Assembly: GCA_964652235.1 (NCBI GenBank)
Contig: CAZZDK010000011.1
Span: 6,423 to 70,422, forward strand
DNA: 64,000 bases
Source: CAZZDK01 sp964652235
Lineage (GTDB): Bacteria; Pseudomonadota; Alphaproteobacteria; UBA9219
Reading direction: 5' to 3'
The first letter of the stretch is position 1, and each line of letters opens with the position of its first letter. The notes beneath the pieces were generated by a model, which was given only the letters and a program-made list of their open reading frames with translations, made no database searches and was not told the DNA's origin. Made by a program: the position numbers and the translations under genes. Positions 55,887 to 64,000 of this stretch are shown one piece after another.

Positions 55887-57285
55887 TCACACGATGGATT
55901 GAAGAATGGAAAAAAGATCCTGGATCGCCGACAGAACGCGGGCATTCGCCGCATAGACGTTCTGCAAGGTGACCAAGGAAAGCATTTCGTCGTCCACGTT
56001 TACGTTCGTCGCGTTCGTGTATTTCTCGCTCAGGTACGATTTCATGTTCGACGCCGTTTCGCTGAGCTTGGAGACGGCGCTCGCCGCCTGCTGGAATTCC
56101 GTGAGGGAAGAGGTGACGAGGGACGAATAGCTGGCGCCCGTGNNNNNNNNNNNNNNNGGCGTCCAGAAGGGCCGTGACGACGTCGTGAATCGCGGCTTCC
56201 TTGATCTTGAGCGTGCCATCCAGAAGCGAGGCGTTGACCGCGAAATCCGTCCGGTTCGTGCCCGTGAAGAAATCCGAAGCCAATTCGCCCGCGCCCGTCG
56301 TCGCGTTGTCGTAGGCGGCGGCAAAGGTGTCCGTGCCGGACGTCGCGGTCGTCGTTGTCGTCAAAAAGGCGTTCGCGATCAGATCGATTTGATCGCGCAG
56401 TTTTTGAAGAACGCCCGTAGCGGAATCGGTGCTGCTGGTCGAAGCGGCGGAAGTGTCTCGGAACTTCACGAGCGCCTGAAGAGAGCCGCCGGAAAGCGTG
56501 TCGTTCAAGGACAGGGCCGGGTTCTTGTCGGAAACGACGTCCGTGCCGTCATAAGAGAAAGAGGAAACGGAAGCGCCGTCCATCAGCTGGAACCCGGAGG
56601 TCGTGTAAAGCGCGATCTGCCCGTTTTGTCTGTTCAGGACGTTGATCTTCACAAGTCCGGATATTTTGAGAAGAAGCTTGTCCCGGCTGTCCTCTAAATC
56701 GCCCGAAGCCACCCCCGACGTCGTCGCCGTGGCGATTTTCACGTTAAGATCCGCTATCTGCGTGAGATAGCTGTTCAGGTCGTCCACCGTGCTGATGATT
56801 TCGTTGCGGCATTGCCGGTCCAGCGTCTCGATTTCCGTCGCGACGCGGCTTATTTCGTCGGCCAGATTGACCGAGGCCTGAATGACGCCTTGCTGGGCGA
56901 CGGCGCTTTCCGGCTCGGCCTCGAGGGCCGTCCAGGCGTTGGTCAGTTCGCTGACCACGCTGGAAAGAGCCGGGTTGTCCGTGCTGGAAAGGTTGAGCAG
57001 GTCCGCGACTTGCGAGAGATATTGGTTCTGGGTGCTGCGAAAAGACGCCTCGGACGTCGCCTTCCGCAGGGCCGTGAACATGGCCACATCCGTCGTCCGT
57101 CCGAAGCCCGTGACGAGAACCCCGCCGTTCGTTTGGCCGAGAGAGGCGGACGCCAGGGAGACCGTCTTGCGGGTATACCCTTCCGTGGCCGCATTGGTGA
57201 CGTTGCTGCCCACGACCTCCAGCTGCGTCGAGACGGCGGACAGACCCGACTGGATGATCGAAAGCGTGGAAAAAAGAGAACCCAT
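55887..57285 (-). CDS. flgK: Hook-associated protein FlgK, interrupted by an assembly gap
   Basis: The gene starts at ATG 57285 (MGSLFSTLSIIQSGLSAVST) with the FlgK motif VGSNVTNAATEGYTRKTVSL. It runs to HDVVTALLDA, meets 15 Ns and resumes in another frame at TGASYSSLVTSSLTEFQQAA, ending NVDDEMLSLVTLQNVYAANA ... LFSILQSIV. About 465 residues in total. The frames on both sides match FlgK, so the break comes from the gap length. FlgK is the first junction protein (HAP1) after the hook. It lies between flgE and flgL. Confidence 0.92.
56143..56157. other. 15-N assembly gap inside flgK
   Basis: Fifteen unknown bases sit in flgK. To keep the frame the true length must be 3n+2, as in gyrA, where 14 is expected. 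The equal length of both gaps suggests a fixed placeholder. Confidence 0.9.
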
Positions 57286-57310
57286 GGGCGATCAGCCTTT
57301 CAAGGCGGCT

Positions 57311-58639
57311 TTACCGGATGATATTGATGGCTTCCTGCATCATGTTGTTGGCCGTCGTGATCGTTTTGGCGTTGGCGGAATAAATCTGCTGCGCCTGGAT
57401 GAGCTTGGTGAACTCGTCCGCGATGTCCACGTTCGAGCTTTCCAGCGCGTTCGAGACGATCTTTCCCGCGCCGTTCGTCCCGGCCAGCGAGTAGCGCGCC
57501 GTGCCGGAGGCGAGCGTCTGGGCGAACACGCCGCCCGTGACGCGCTGCAGCTTGTCTTCCGCGAAGAATTGGACGACGGGGATCTGCGCGATGGTGCGCG
57601 AACGTCCGTTGTCGTAGTTCAGCGTCACGAAGCCGTTTTCGTCGATGGAGAGGCTCTGGAACGAGCCGCGCGGAATACCGTTCTGTTCGAAGGTGCTCAC
57701 GGAAACCGAGGTGTCGTCGAACTGGGTAAGGCCGGTCGATTTGCCGTAATCGCCGAAATCCACGGTAAGCGTTTGCGATCCCGCGCCGTCGAACGTCAGG
57801 CCGAACTGAATGCCCGCTCGCGTTCCATCGCTGATGACCGTCCATTCGGGCGGGGTCGCCGTTGACGCCGCAATGCTGTTGATGGTGCCGGCGGGACCGG
57901 CGGAGCCGTCGTTGAACGTAAAGGTGATGTCCACATCGTAGTCTTCATAGGCGCTTGTTGTTGTGTTATAATGGCCATTCGGGACGACGATGTTCAAAGA
58001 CCATTCGTTCGTGTCCGTTTTGGTCCAAGTAAAGGTCAAATCGTGCGCGCCGCCGAGCGCGTCGTAAATCTCGATGGTCGAAGGAGAAGATTCGAACGCC
58101 ACCGCCGCGCTTGAAGGCAGGTTGGCCGCGTAATCAACGGCAGATGTTTCGACCGGGTTGTCGAGAAGTTCGGAAAGGCGGATCGGATCGGCCGAAGAGG
58201 TATCGACGACCCCGTTTTCGTCCACCGAATAGCCCGTGAGATAATATCCTGAGCCGTTGACAAGGTAGCCGTTGGCGTTGAGCGTAAAATCGCCTGCGCG
58301 GGTGAAATAGGTCGTTTTGCCGAACGAAGTCGTGCCGTCCGCGCCGACCACGGCGGCGCGGACCGGGAAATAGCCCGATCCGGAAATGGCCAGCGAGGTG
58401 TCGCTCGACACCTGGACCAGGTTGCCTTGCTCGCTGTTTGTGTAATAGGGCGAGGCGCTCACGCCGCCCGGGTCGTTCGTTTTGGCGTTAGATTGGGTGA
58501 CAAGGGATTCGAAACGAGTCGTGACGCCCTTGTAGCCCGTCGTCTGGGCGTTCGCGAGGTTGTCGGAAATATTGCCGATGGAGGCCGATTGGGCGGAAAG
58601 GCCGCCGACGGCGCATTGCAGGGCTGCGTAAAGGGACAT
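57311..58639 (-). CDS. flgE: Flagellar hook protein FlgE
   Basis: This 442-residue protein from ATG 58639 starts MSLYAALQCAVGGLSAQSAS, then IGNISDNLANAQTTGYKGVT, the conserved rod/hook motif. The middle is the hook D1/D2 region (VVGADGTTSFGKTTYFTRAG), and the C-terminus SSNVDIADEFTKLIQAQQIY followed by NNMMQEAINIIR is diagnostic. It polymerises into the hook under FlgD and FliK control. It is the first gene of the flgE-flgK-flgL operon under the sigma-54 promoter. The frame to 58711 is a false extension. Confidence 0.95.
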   Translation of the reverse strand: MSLYAALQCAVGGLSAQSASIGNISDNLANAQTTGYKGVTTRFESLVTQSNAKTNDPGGVSASPYYTNSEQGNLVQVSSDTSLAISGSGYFPVRAAVVGADGTTSFGKTTYFTRAGDFTLNANGYLVNGSGYYLTGYSVDENGVVDTSSADPIRLSELLDNPVETSAVDYAANLPSSAAVAFESSPSTIEIYDALGGAHDLTFTWTKTDTNEWSLNIVVPNGHYNTTTSAYEDYDVDITFTFNDGSAGPAGTINSIAASTATPPEWTVISDGTRAGIQFGLTFDGAGSQTLTVDFGDYGKSTGLTQFDDTSVSVSTFEQNGIPRGSFQSLSIDENGFVTLNYDNGRSRTIAQIPVVQFFAEDKLQRVTGGVFAQTLASGTARYSLAGTNGAGKIVSNALESSNVDIADEFTKLIQAQQIYSANAKTITTANNMMQEAINIIR

Positions 58640-58695
58640 AAAGCACCTCGTTAAGGCAAAACGTCGAAAAGACGTGGGGAACCGTCTTGAGTGGA

Positions 58696-58710
58696 GCAAG
58701 CCCTGTGCCA
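58696..58710 (-). promoter_or_regulatory. Sigma-54 promoter of flgE-flgK-flgL
   Basis: On the minus strand, TGGCAC (58710-58705), AGGGC and TTGC (58699-58696) make a perfect -24/-12 element, 56 bp before the flgE start. It differs from the flgI promoter only in one spacer base (AGGGC versus AGGGT). Confidence 0.88.
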
Positions 58711-58835
58711 AAAACTATCTGATTGAAAATCAATATTTTTATATAAAGGAGAAGAAGGGTTTCCCTTCCTTTTGGGGCAAAAAATGCCGAACCCTGCAAA
58801 AGAGTCCGTCTTTTGCGGCCTTGACAAGGAAAAGA

Positions 58836-58850
58836 GAACCAAAGTAGAAC
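58836..58850 (+). promoter_or_regulatory. LexA box over the lexA promoter
   Basis: GAAC-N7-GAAC (58836-58839 and 58847-58850) is the reverse complement of the alphaproteobacterial SOS box GTTC-N7-GTTC. A likely -35 TTGACA at 58821 and -10 tagaac at 58845 (18-bp spacer) place the box over the promoter, so LexA would repress itself. Confidence 0.88.
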
Positions 58851-58893
58851 GTATCTGTTTTGTCCCCTTTTTGTTCCTTTCCGGGAGGATTTC

Positions 58894-59556
58894 ATGCTGA
58901 CGCGCAAGCAAAAAGAACTTCTTCTGATGATCCGGGACCGTATCGCCAGCGAAGGGGTGACCCCCTCTTTTGACGAGATGAAAGAATCGTTGGGCCTGCG
59001 CTCCAAATCGGGCATCCACCGCCTGATTACGGGTCTGGAAGAGCGCGGCTTTATCCGCCGTTTGCCGCATCGCGCCCGCGCGCTGGAAATCATGCGTCTG
59101 CCGGAAGGGGAGGAGGCCAAAAAACGTTCCGCCGCAAAAGGGCCTTCCGGCGCGGCTCTTTTAACCCTGCCTCTTTATGGGCGCATCGCGGCCGGAACGC
59201 CCATCGAAGCCATCAGCGATCCTCAGTCCCAGGTCGAAATTCCGCCTTCCTTGTTGGCAAACGTCAAGGGCGGTCTTTCGGGCGAGCACTATGTTCTTGA
59301 GGTCGCGGGCGATTCCATGATCGAGGCCGGGATCATGGACGGCGATCAGGTCGTCATTCGCCGCAGCGACACGGCGGAAAACGGCGCCATTGTCGTGGCT
59401 CTGGTGGACGGCCAGGAAGCTACGCTTAAATACCTGGAGCGCCGCAAGGACGGCATTGCGCTCATCCCCGCCAATGCCAATTACGAGACCCGACTTTTTG
59501 AGGCGGGCCGGGTCAGGGTGCAGGGGAAGCTGGTCGGGCTGGTTCGGAAATATTAA
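58894..59556 (+). CDS. lexA: LexA repressor
   Basis: This 220-residue SOS repressor has a winged HTH (residues 1-68, PSFDEMKESLGLRSKSGIHR) and a C-terminal S24 domain with cleavage site A100-G101 (RIAAGTPIE), Ser nucleophile S141 (GDSMIEAG) and Lys K179 (ATLKYLE). All are intact, so RecA-stimulated self-cleavage should work. Start ATG follows gggagg. It is divergent from flgE and converges with comEC (44-bp overlap). Confidence 0.96.
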   Translation: MLTRKQKELLLMIRDRIASEGVTPSFDEMKESLGLRSKSGIHRLITGLEERGFIRRLPHRARALEIMRLPEGEEAKKRSAAKGPSGAALLTLPLYGRIAAGTPIEAISDPQSQVEIPPSLLANVKGGLSGEHYVLEVAGDSMIEAGIMDGDQVVIRRSDTAENGAIVVALVDGQEATLKYLERRKDGIALIPANANYETRLFEAGRVRVQGKLVGLVRKY

Positions 59557-61633
59557 CGCTCCACGGTCTGTCTTCGCCTTCTTTTCGCGCCGTTTCCACA
59601 ACCGGACCTTTGTCCGTCAGCGTCACGGTATGCGCTCCGAAATTTCTAAGCGCCTTTGCGTCGATCATGAGCGGCGCGCCGCAATCCGAAAGAACGAAGG
59701 GCGCGAACAAAAGGTCCGGCCTGCTTTCACAGGCCGCGCGGATTGTTTCCGTCGTCGCCCCTTTTAAGAGAAAGAGCGCGGTGAAAGAGCCCCGCCTGAA
59801 TGAACAAATTTCCGGTTCGCACGATAAATCCTCGCCGGGAGAGAGAGGGGCCTTCTCGTTAAAAAAGAGAATTTCCGGATTCATCGTTCTCTGCTTCCAT
59901 TGGTAAAGGACGAAATTATCCTTTCTTTTGCCGTAGGCGGCGAGCCTTCCATCTTCAAGGCGGACGGCCCAATTCTCGCCGTCTGGCGCGATGAGAACGG
60001 CAGGCAAAGCAACGGTCAAAGGATAAAAGCAGGCGATCAGGATGGGCAAGAGGCCGAAAAATCGAAGCCCTTTTTGCCAAAGGCAAAGCCACAGGCCGCC
60101 GAGGATAAAAAGACCCAGCGCCCATGTCGGCATCGGCGGCGCGAAGAATTGAGAAAAAGGCCAGGCGGCGACTTCCCGGGCGATGGCGATAAGGCCGCTT
60201 ACGCCCCATCCCGCGCCTTTTAAGAACCAATCTTCAAGCCCGAAGGGCGTCGCGAGATAAATCAAAAGCAAACAGGGCATGACCCAAAGACCGGTAAGCG
60301 GGATGGCCAGCATATTCGCGACGACGCCGTAAAAGCTGAAGGTTTGGAAATGAAAGAGCGTGAAAGGCGTCGTGGCCGCCGTCGCGATAAGCGAGGTCAG
60401 GATAATATCCTTTCCGTGCCGCCAGAGAGCCTTAAGCCAGAAGGGAAGCTCGAAAGAAACGTCGTTTTTCAACGCTGCGTCCAGTCGTTTTTCGTAAGCG
60501 GCGACCATCGCCAGAACGGCGGCGAAGGACATTTGAAAGCTTGGCCCCATCACATGATTGGGCGCCGCGAGCATGATGAGGGCGGCGGCGAGCATGACGA
60601 GCCGGACGCTGGTGGTCTTTCGATCCGCGACGACCGCGAACAGGACAAGGCCCGTCATCAGAGCCGAGCGCACCGTCGGCGCGTCGGCGCCGACGAAAAG
60701 CGTATAAAGGCTCGTGCCGAAAATAGCGGCGACGGCGGCGATTTTCTTGATGGGCCAGCGAAGAGCCAGAAAAGGAACCAAGGCGAAAAGCGCGCGCAAG
60801 GGAACATAGATCAAAAGCGCGATCATGCTTACATGGATTCCGGAAATGGACAGCAAGTGCGACAGGCCTGAAAGGCGCATGGCGTTCATCACGTCCGGGG
60901 CAATTCCCGATTGGCTCCCTGTCAAAAGCGCCGCCGTCATGGGAGCCTGATCGGGCGGCAAAAGCGCGAACGTTTTCAGGATAAGGGCGCGACGGATTTT
61001 TTCCAGCGCGACATTCAGCCGGTCTTTGAAAGAGATCTTTTCGGGAGCCAACAAACGCGGCGCGTCGAAGGAAAAACCCGAAGCGCCGATTTGCTTGAAA
61101 AAGGCGTGGCGCCGAAAAGAGTATCCTTCGGGAACGACGGGTTCGCCGGGAGGCCATAAGGGACCGCGCAGTTCGATTTGTTCCCCCGCTTGCGGCAGTT
61201 GCGCGAAGGGAGTTCGGACTTTGATCCTCAGGAAAAGGGGTTTTTCTTCGCTTGCGCCCAGCCGGGGGTTTTTAATCGTCAGCCGCGCGCCCGAAGGCAA
61301 AGGTTCGGCCCGGTAGAGAAGGCCCTCGATGGAACCGGGCGCAAGCCTTTCCGCCAGCATGGGCGCGGCGGAAAAGCGCGTTTCCAGTTGAGCGGCGTTG
61401 AACCCCAGGGCCGAGGCCAAAAGAACGGCCAGAAAAGGCGTTAAAACAGGCCAACGTTGGCCTGCAACAAAGGCGACAATAAATCCCGGCGTAAGGACGA
61501 GAAGAACCGTTCCCGGCTCCCTTGGCAGGGCAAAGTAACCTGCTACGCCGAGCGCCATAAAAACAGGCAGCCATAGAGGCCACCGGTCGCGCTGGTCGAG
61601 AAAGGGACGAAAAAGAGCGGGCAAAGGGTTCAC
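59513..61633 (-). CDS. comEC: ComEC/Rec2-family DNA uptake channel protein
   Basis: This 706-residue protein has N-terminal membrane segments and a DUF4131 region (about 75-190, GLLYRAEPLPSGARLTIKNP), followed by the Competence domain with GLSHLLSISGIHVSMIALLI (about 265) and the helices up to about 510. The C-terminal part (about 550-706) looks like a degenerate metallo-beta-lactamase domain. In competent bacteria it forms the inner-membrane DNA channel. In many Alphaproteobacteria it is present without a known competence state. Divergent from gltX. Confidence 0.88.
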   Translation of the reverse strand: MNPLPALFRPFLDQRDRWPLWLPVFMALGVAGYFALPREPGTVLLVLTPGFIVAFVAGQRWPVLTPFLAVLLASALGFNAAQLETRFSAAPMLAERLAPGSIEGLLYRAEPLPSGARLTIKNPRLGASEEKPLFLRIKVRTPFAQLPQAGEQIELRGPLWPPGEPVVPEGYSFRRHAFFKQIGASGFSFDAPRLLAPEKISFKDRLNVALEKIRRALILKTFALLPPDQAPMTAALLTGSQSGIAPDVMNAMRLSGLSHLLSISGIHVSMIALLIYVPLRALFALVPFLALRWPIKKIAAVAAIFGTSLYTLFVGADAPTVRSALMTGLVLFAVVADRKTTSVRLVMLAAALIMLAAPNHVMGPSFQMSFAAVLAMVAAYEKRLDAALKNDVSFELPFWLKALWRHGKDIILTSLIATAATTPFTLFHFQTFSFYGVVANMLAIPLTGLWVMPCLLLIYLATPFGLEDWFLKGAGWGVSGLIAIAREVAAWPFSQFFAPPMPTWALGLFILGGLWLCLWQKGLRFFGLLPILIACFYPLTVALPAVLIAPDGENWAVRLEDGRLAAYGKRKDNFVLYQWKQRTMNPEILFFNEKAPLSPGEDLSCEPEICSFRRGSFTALFLLKGATTETIRAACESRPDLLFAPFVLSDCGAPLMIDAKALRNFGAHTVTLTDKGPVVETARKEGEDRPWSVNISEPARPASPAP

Positions 61634-61701
61634 AAGGGCCGTCGGACGGGATAAGTATGGACCTGTTTCGCACCCTAAACAGCTTTGGGCCTTTCGTCAT
61701 C

Positions 61702-63120
61702 ATGTCCGTTGTCGTCCGTTTCGCGCCGTCGCCTACCGGGTTCCTTCATATCGGCGGCGCCCGCACGGCCCTTTTCAACTGGCTTTACGCCCGCCATTGC
61801 GGGGGGCGGTTCCTTTTGCGCGTGGAGGACACCGACCGGGAACGTTCCACGCCCGAGTCCGTTCAAACCATTTTGGACGGTATGACGTGGCTGGGGCTCG
61901 ACTGGGACAACAAAGACCCGGCGGAAAACGGCGGCAAACATTACTATTCCCAATATGATCGCCGCGAACGCCATGCCGAAGTCGCAAAGCAGATGCTCGC
62001 CGACGGAACCGCCTATGCCTGCTATTGCTCGCCCGAAGAACTGGAAGCCCTGCGGGCCGAGCAAAAAGCCAAGGGCCTGCCCCAGCGCTATGACGGGCGC
62101 TGGCGCGACAGGCCCGCAAGCGATGCGCCTGCGGGCGTGAAGCCCGTTATACGGCTTAAGGCCCCGCGCGAGGGCGAAACCGTCGTGAACGATCTCGTCA
62201 AAGGCTCCGTCGCGGTGCGGAACGAACAGCTTGACGATATGGTCCTGCTTCGCGCCGACGGCACGCCTACCTATATGCTGGCCGTCGTGGTGGACGATCA
62301 CGATATGGGCATCACGCACGTCATTCGCGGCGACGACCATTTCACGAACACGTTTCGGCAGGTGCAGATTTACAAGGCGATGGGGTGGGAACTTCCGGCT
62401 TTCGCCCATCTGCCGATGATCCTGGGGCCGGACGGCGCGAAGCTTTCCAAACGCCACGGCGCCCCCGCCGTCTTCGATTACCGGGACATGGGCTATTTGC
62501 CCGAAGCCATACGTAACTACCTTTTGCGCTTATGCTGGGCGCACGGCGACGACGAGATTATCTCGACCGAGCAAGCCATCGCCTGGTTCGATTTCGACGG
62601 CGTAGGCCGTTCGCCTGCGCGGTTCGATTTCGCGAAACTCGCGCATTTGAACGGCCATTATATCGGCCAGACGAGCGAGACGCGCCTGGCCGCGCTGGCT
62701 GCGCCGTTTGTGGAAAAGCTTCTGGGCCGTTCTTTGACGGCGACCGAGCTTGGGACGCTTGAAGCGGCCTTGCCGGACATCAAGCCGCGCGCGCAGCTTT
62801 TGACCGAAGTGGCCGAGGCGGCGCTGTTCTACTTCACGCGCCTCGCGCCGGACGAAAAGGCCCAGAGGCTCTTGTCGCCGGAAGCCAGGGAACATCTGGC
62901 CGCTTTGGCCGGGGCTCTCCGATCTCTTCCGGAATGGACGCATGAAGCCATCGAATCTCTTTTCCGGTCCTATGCCGAAGCAAAAGGCCTCAAGCTCGGC
63001 ATGGTTGCTCAGCCTTTGCGGGCGGTCTTGACGGGTCGCGGCGTTTCTCCGCCGATCTTTACGGCGGCGGCCCTTTTGGGGCGGGAGGAGGTTCTGGCCC
63101 GCATAGAGGCGGTTTGTTAA
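61702..63120 (+). CDS. gltX: Glutamyl-tRNA synthetase
   Basis: This 472-residue class I synthetase begins MSVVVRFAPSPTGFLHIGGA, with the HIGH-type motif HIGG at about residue 16 and the KMSKS-type motif KLSKRHG at about 248. The C-terminal anticodon-binding part (about 310-472) ends EEVLARIEAVC. ATG 61702 is chosen because the family usually begins two to five residues before VRFAPSPTG; ATG 61657 adds 15 residues and is possible. Many Alphaproteobacteria carry two GltX forms; whether this one is discriminating cannot be judged. Confidence 0.94.
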   Translation: MSVVVRFAPSPTGFLHIGGARTALFNWLYARHCGGRFLLRVEDTDRERSTPESVQTILDGMTWLGLDWDNKDPAENGGKHYYSQYDRRERHAEVAKQMLADGTAYACYCSPEELEALRAEQKAKGLPQRYDGRWRDRPASDAPAGVKPVIRLKAPREGETVVNDLVKGSVAVRNEQLDDMVLLRADGTPTYMLAVVVDDHDMGITHVIRGDDHFTNTFRQVQIYKAMGWELPAFAHLPMILGPDGAKLSKRHGAPAVFDYRDMGYLPEAIRNYLLRLCWAHGDDEIISTEQAIAWFDFDGVGRSPARFDFAKLAHLNGHYIGQTSETRLAALAAPFVEKLLGRSLTATELGTLEAALPDIKPRAQLLTEVAEAALFYFTRLAPDEKAQRLLSPEAREHLAALAGALRSLPEWTHEAIESLFRSYAEAKGLKLGMVAQPLRAVLTGRGVSPPIFTAAALLGREEVLARIEAVC

Positions 63121-63196
63121 TCGAAATTTGATATTTCTTGCCTTATGCCTGAAATACTTTCATAAGCTCCCGAAGAGACAGCGAAAGAGCGCCCCT

Positions 63197-63670
63197 TTGA
63201 CGACAGAAGATTTATTATCGCCGCCTCCGGCCCCCGGTTTTCCGGGCGAATCCCCCCCCAACTGGCTCGAACAGGACGACCGGCTTCGCGCTTATTGGGA
63301 AGAGCATAAGCCGCCGGAAGAAATCGCCGCGCTTTTGGGCCGCACGGTGGCGGCCGTCATGACCCGCGCCGCGCGGCTCGGCCTGCCGCGCCGGGCCGCG
63401 CCGGGCCGCAAGAGAGGCTACAAAAGATCCGAATCCGAAACTCGCGAGAGAAGCGTGCGAATCAAAGCCCGTAAAGCCCGCGCCGCAGCCTATGTCGTGG
63501 AAGATGAGCCGCCCGCTTCGGTGGACGTTCGCGTCCGTGTCTGCCTTATGTGCCTTCAAAAATTCGAATCCGAAGGCCGCCATAACCGGATTTGTCCGAG
63601 CTGCAAAGGGTCTGCCGACTACATGACGGGAAGCAGCACGCCGGATTTCGTTTTCAGCGTCAGCAAGTAA
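63197..63670 (+). CDS. GcrA-like HTH and zinc-ribbon protein
   Basis: This is a ~157-residue protein from TTG 63197 (MTTEDLLSPPPAPGFPGESP), or longer from TTG 63128; no ATG is in frame upstream, so the start is uncertain. A SANT/HTH-like segment (LRAYWEEHKPPEEIAALLGR, then TVAAVMTRAARLGLPRR) resembles the N-terminus of the cell-cycle regulator GcrA. A basic linker leads to a C-terminal zinc ribbon CLMCLQKFESEGRHNRICPSC (Cx2C...Cx2C). A DNA-binding or regulatory role is likely. GcrA proper lacks this zinc ribbon. Confidence 0.65.
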   Translation: MTTEDLLSPPPAPGFPGESPPNWLEQDDRLRAYWEEHKPPEEIAALLGRTVAAVMTRAARLGLPRRAAPGRKRGYKRSESETRERSVRIKARKARAAAYVVEDEPPASVDVRVRVCLMCLQKFESEGRHNRICPSCKGSADYMTGSSTPDFVFSVSK

Positions 63671-63725
63671 CGCTGGCGTCCGTTCTTTCGCGCCGCGTCC
63701 GCGGCGTTTCCTTGGGGAGTTCGCC

Positions 63726-64000
63726 ATGGCACTTAAAGATGCAGTCGAAACGGTTCTGACCCGCAATGCGTTTTACCGCGACGGCTACAGGCTTCTTTTG
63801 CGGATCAGCATCATCCAGGGGATCATCATCGCGCTTTTGGGGCTGTCCATCCTGGTGTTGCTTTTTTCGGTCGAAACAAGGCACATCTATTTCGCGACGA
63901 CTGCGGACGGGCGGATCATTCGCGTCGTGCCGCTCAACGAACCTTTGCGTTCCCGTGCCGATGTCGTTTCTTGGGCGGCGGGCAAGGCTCAGGAAGTCAT
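63726..64000 (+). CDS. IcmL/DotI-like type IVB secretion protein, cut by window edge
   Basis: The frame from ATG 63726 (after ttggggag) is open to the window end, giving 91 residues: MALKDAVETVLTRNAFYRDG, then a membrane segment (IIQGIIIALLGLSILVLLFS, about 29-48) and the periplasmic start TRHIYFATTADGRIIRVVPL. Order and motifs (RNAFYRDGYR, FATTADGRI, PLNEPL, VSWAA) match the DotI/IcmL family of type IVB secretion and conjugation systems, an inner-membrane core component. Further T4BSS genes are expected just outside the window. Confidence 0.8.
   Translation, partial: MALKDAVETVLTRNAFYRDGYRLLLRISIIQGIIIALLGLSILVLLFSVETRHIYFATTADGRIIRVVPLNEPLRSRADVVSWAAGKAQEV

Noticed and set aside
1..64000. 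CRISPR array or retron
   Set aside because: No regularly spaced direct repeats and no reverse transcriptase or Cas-like protein were seen.

Overview
The window is a stretch of an alphaproteobacterial chromosome that carries a single polar-type flagellar system. The lineage call rests on several independent features: a FliX flagellar assembly regulator, sigma-54 (-24/-12) promoters in front of flagellar operons, a LexA box of the alphaproteobacterial GAAC-N7-GAAC type in front of lexA, a one-cysteine DksA, a lysA homologue followed by a DUF4175/TIGR02302 membrane protein, and a ribbon-helix-helix protein of the RHH_4 type. An IcmL/DotI type IVB secretion gene begins at the right edge. I cannot name the order or genus.

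Layout. 1-5.7 kb: cobS (cut by the left edge), an RHH regulator, a cheY-cheZ pair, a GT-C-like membrane protein, a small unknown protein and a divergent PrmC-like methyltransferase. 6.0-25.27 kb: a 19.2-kb element integrated in tRNA-Lys(TTT), bounded by 48-bp direct repeats that include the tRNA 3' half. Its left arm (all + strand) runs integrase, small DNA-binding proteins, primase-helicase, terminase small and large subunits, portal, protease-capsid fusion, head connector and capsid cement. It then stops, with no tail, baseplate or lysis genes. Its right arm (mostly - strand, visibly more AT-rich) carries an IMP dehydrogenase-like enzyme, a HAD phosphatase, a degenerate Nudix protein, several XRE regulators and an EgtD-like methyltransferase. 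Replication plus capsid and packaging genes without tails is the arrangement of capsid-forming phage-inducible islands (satellites). A degraded prophage is the alternative.

25.3-31.5 kb: patatin-like lipoprotein, coaD, gyrA (with a 15-N assembly gap), a secreted unknown, dksA and fliX. 31.7-36.1 kb: flagellar operon flgI-flgJ-flgN-fliK-flgD behind a sigma-54 promoter. 36.2-40.2 kb: a thioredoxin-like protein, lptM, a degenerate lysA homologue and a DUF4175 protein. 40.3 kb: tRNA-Leu(CAA). 40.7-43.6 kb: two unknown proteins and a solute-binding protein. 43.7-48.4 kb: GDP-mannose pathway (manC, gmd, a glycosyltransferase and a second gmd paralogue), probably for surface glycan. 48.4-53.3 kb: DUF167 protein, nhaA, class I aldolase, pilin-like protein, methyltransferase and a metallophosphatase. 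53.4-58.6 kb: flgE-flgK-flgL on the minus strand behind a second sigma-54 promoter, followed by a methyltransferase. 58.9-64 kb: lexA, comEC, gltX, a zinc-finger protein and icmL/dotI.

The least expected non-coding feature is a ~135-bp repeat found twice, each time just behind the terminator of a different tRNA gene (Lys at 5.8 kb, Leu at 40.4 kb). Each copy has the same core but ends in a copy of its own host tRNA's 3' end, so the repeat ends differ exactly as the two tRNAs differ. Both 15-N gaps fall inside genes (gyrA, flgK) and shift the apparent frame; both look like assembly artefacts.
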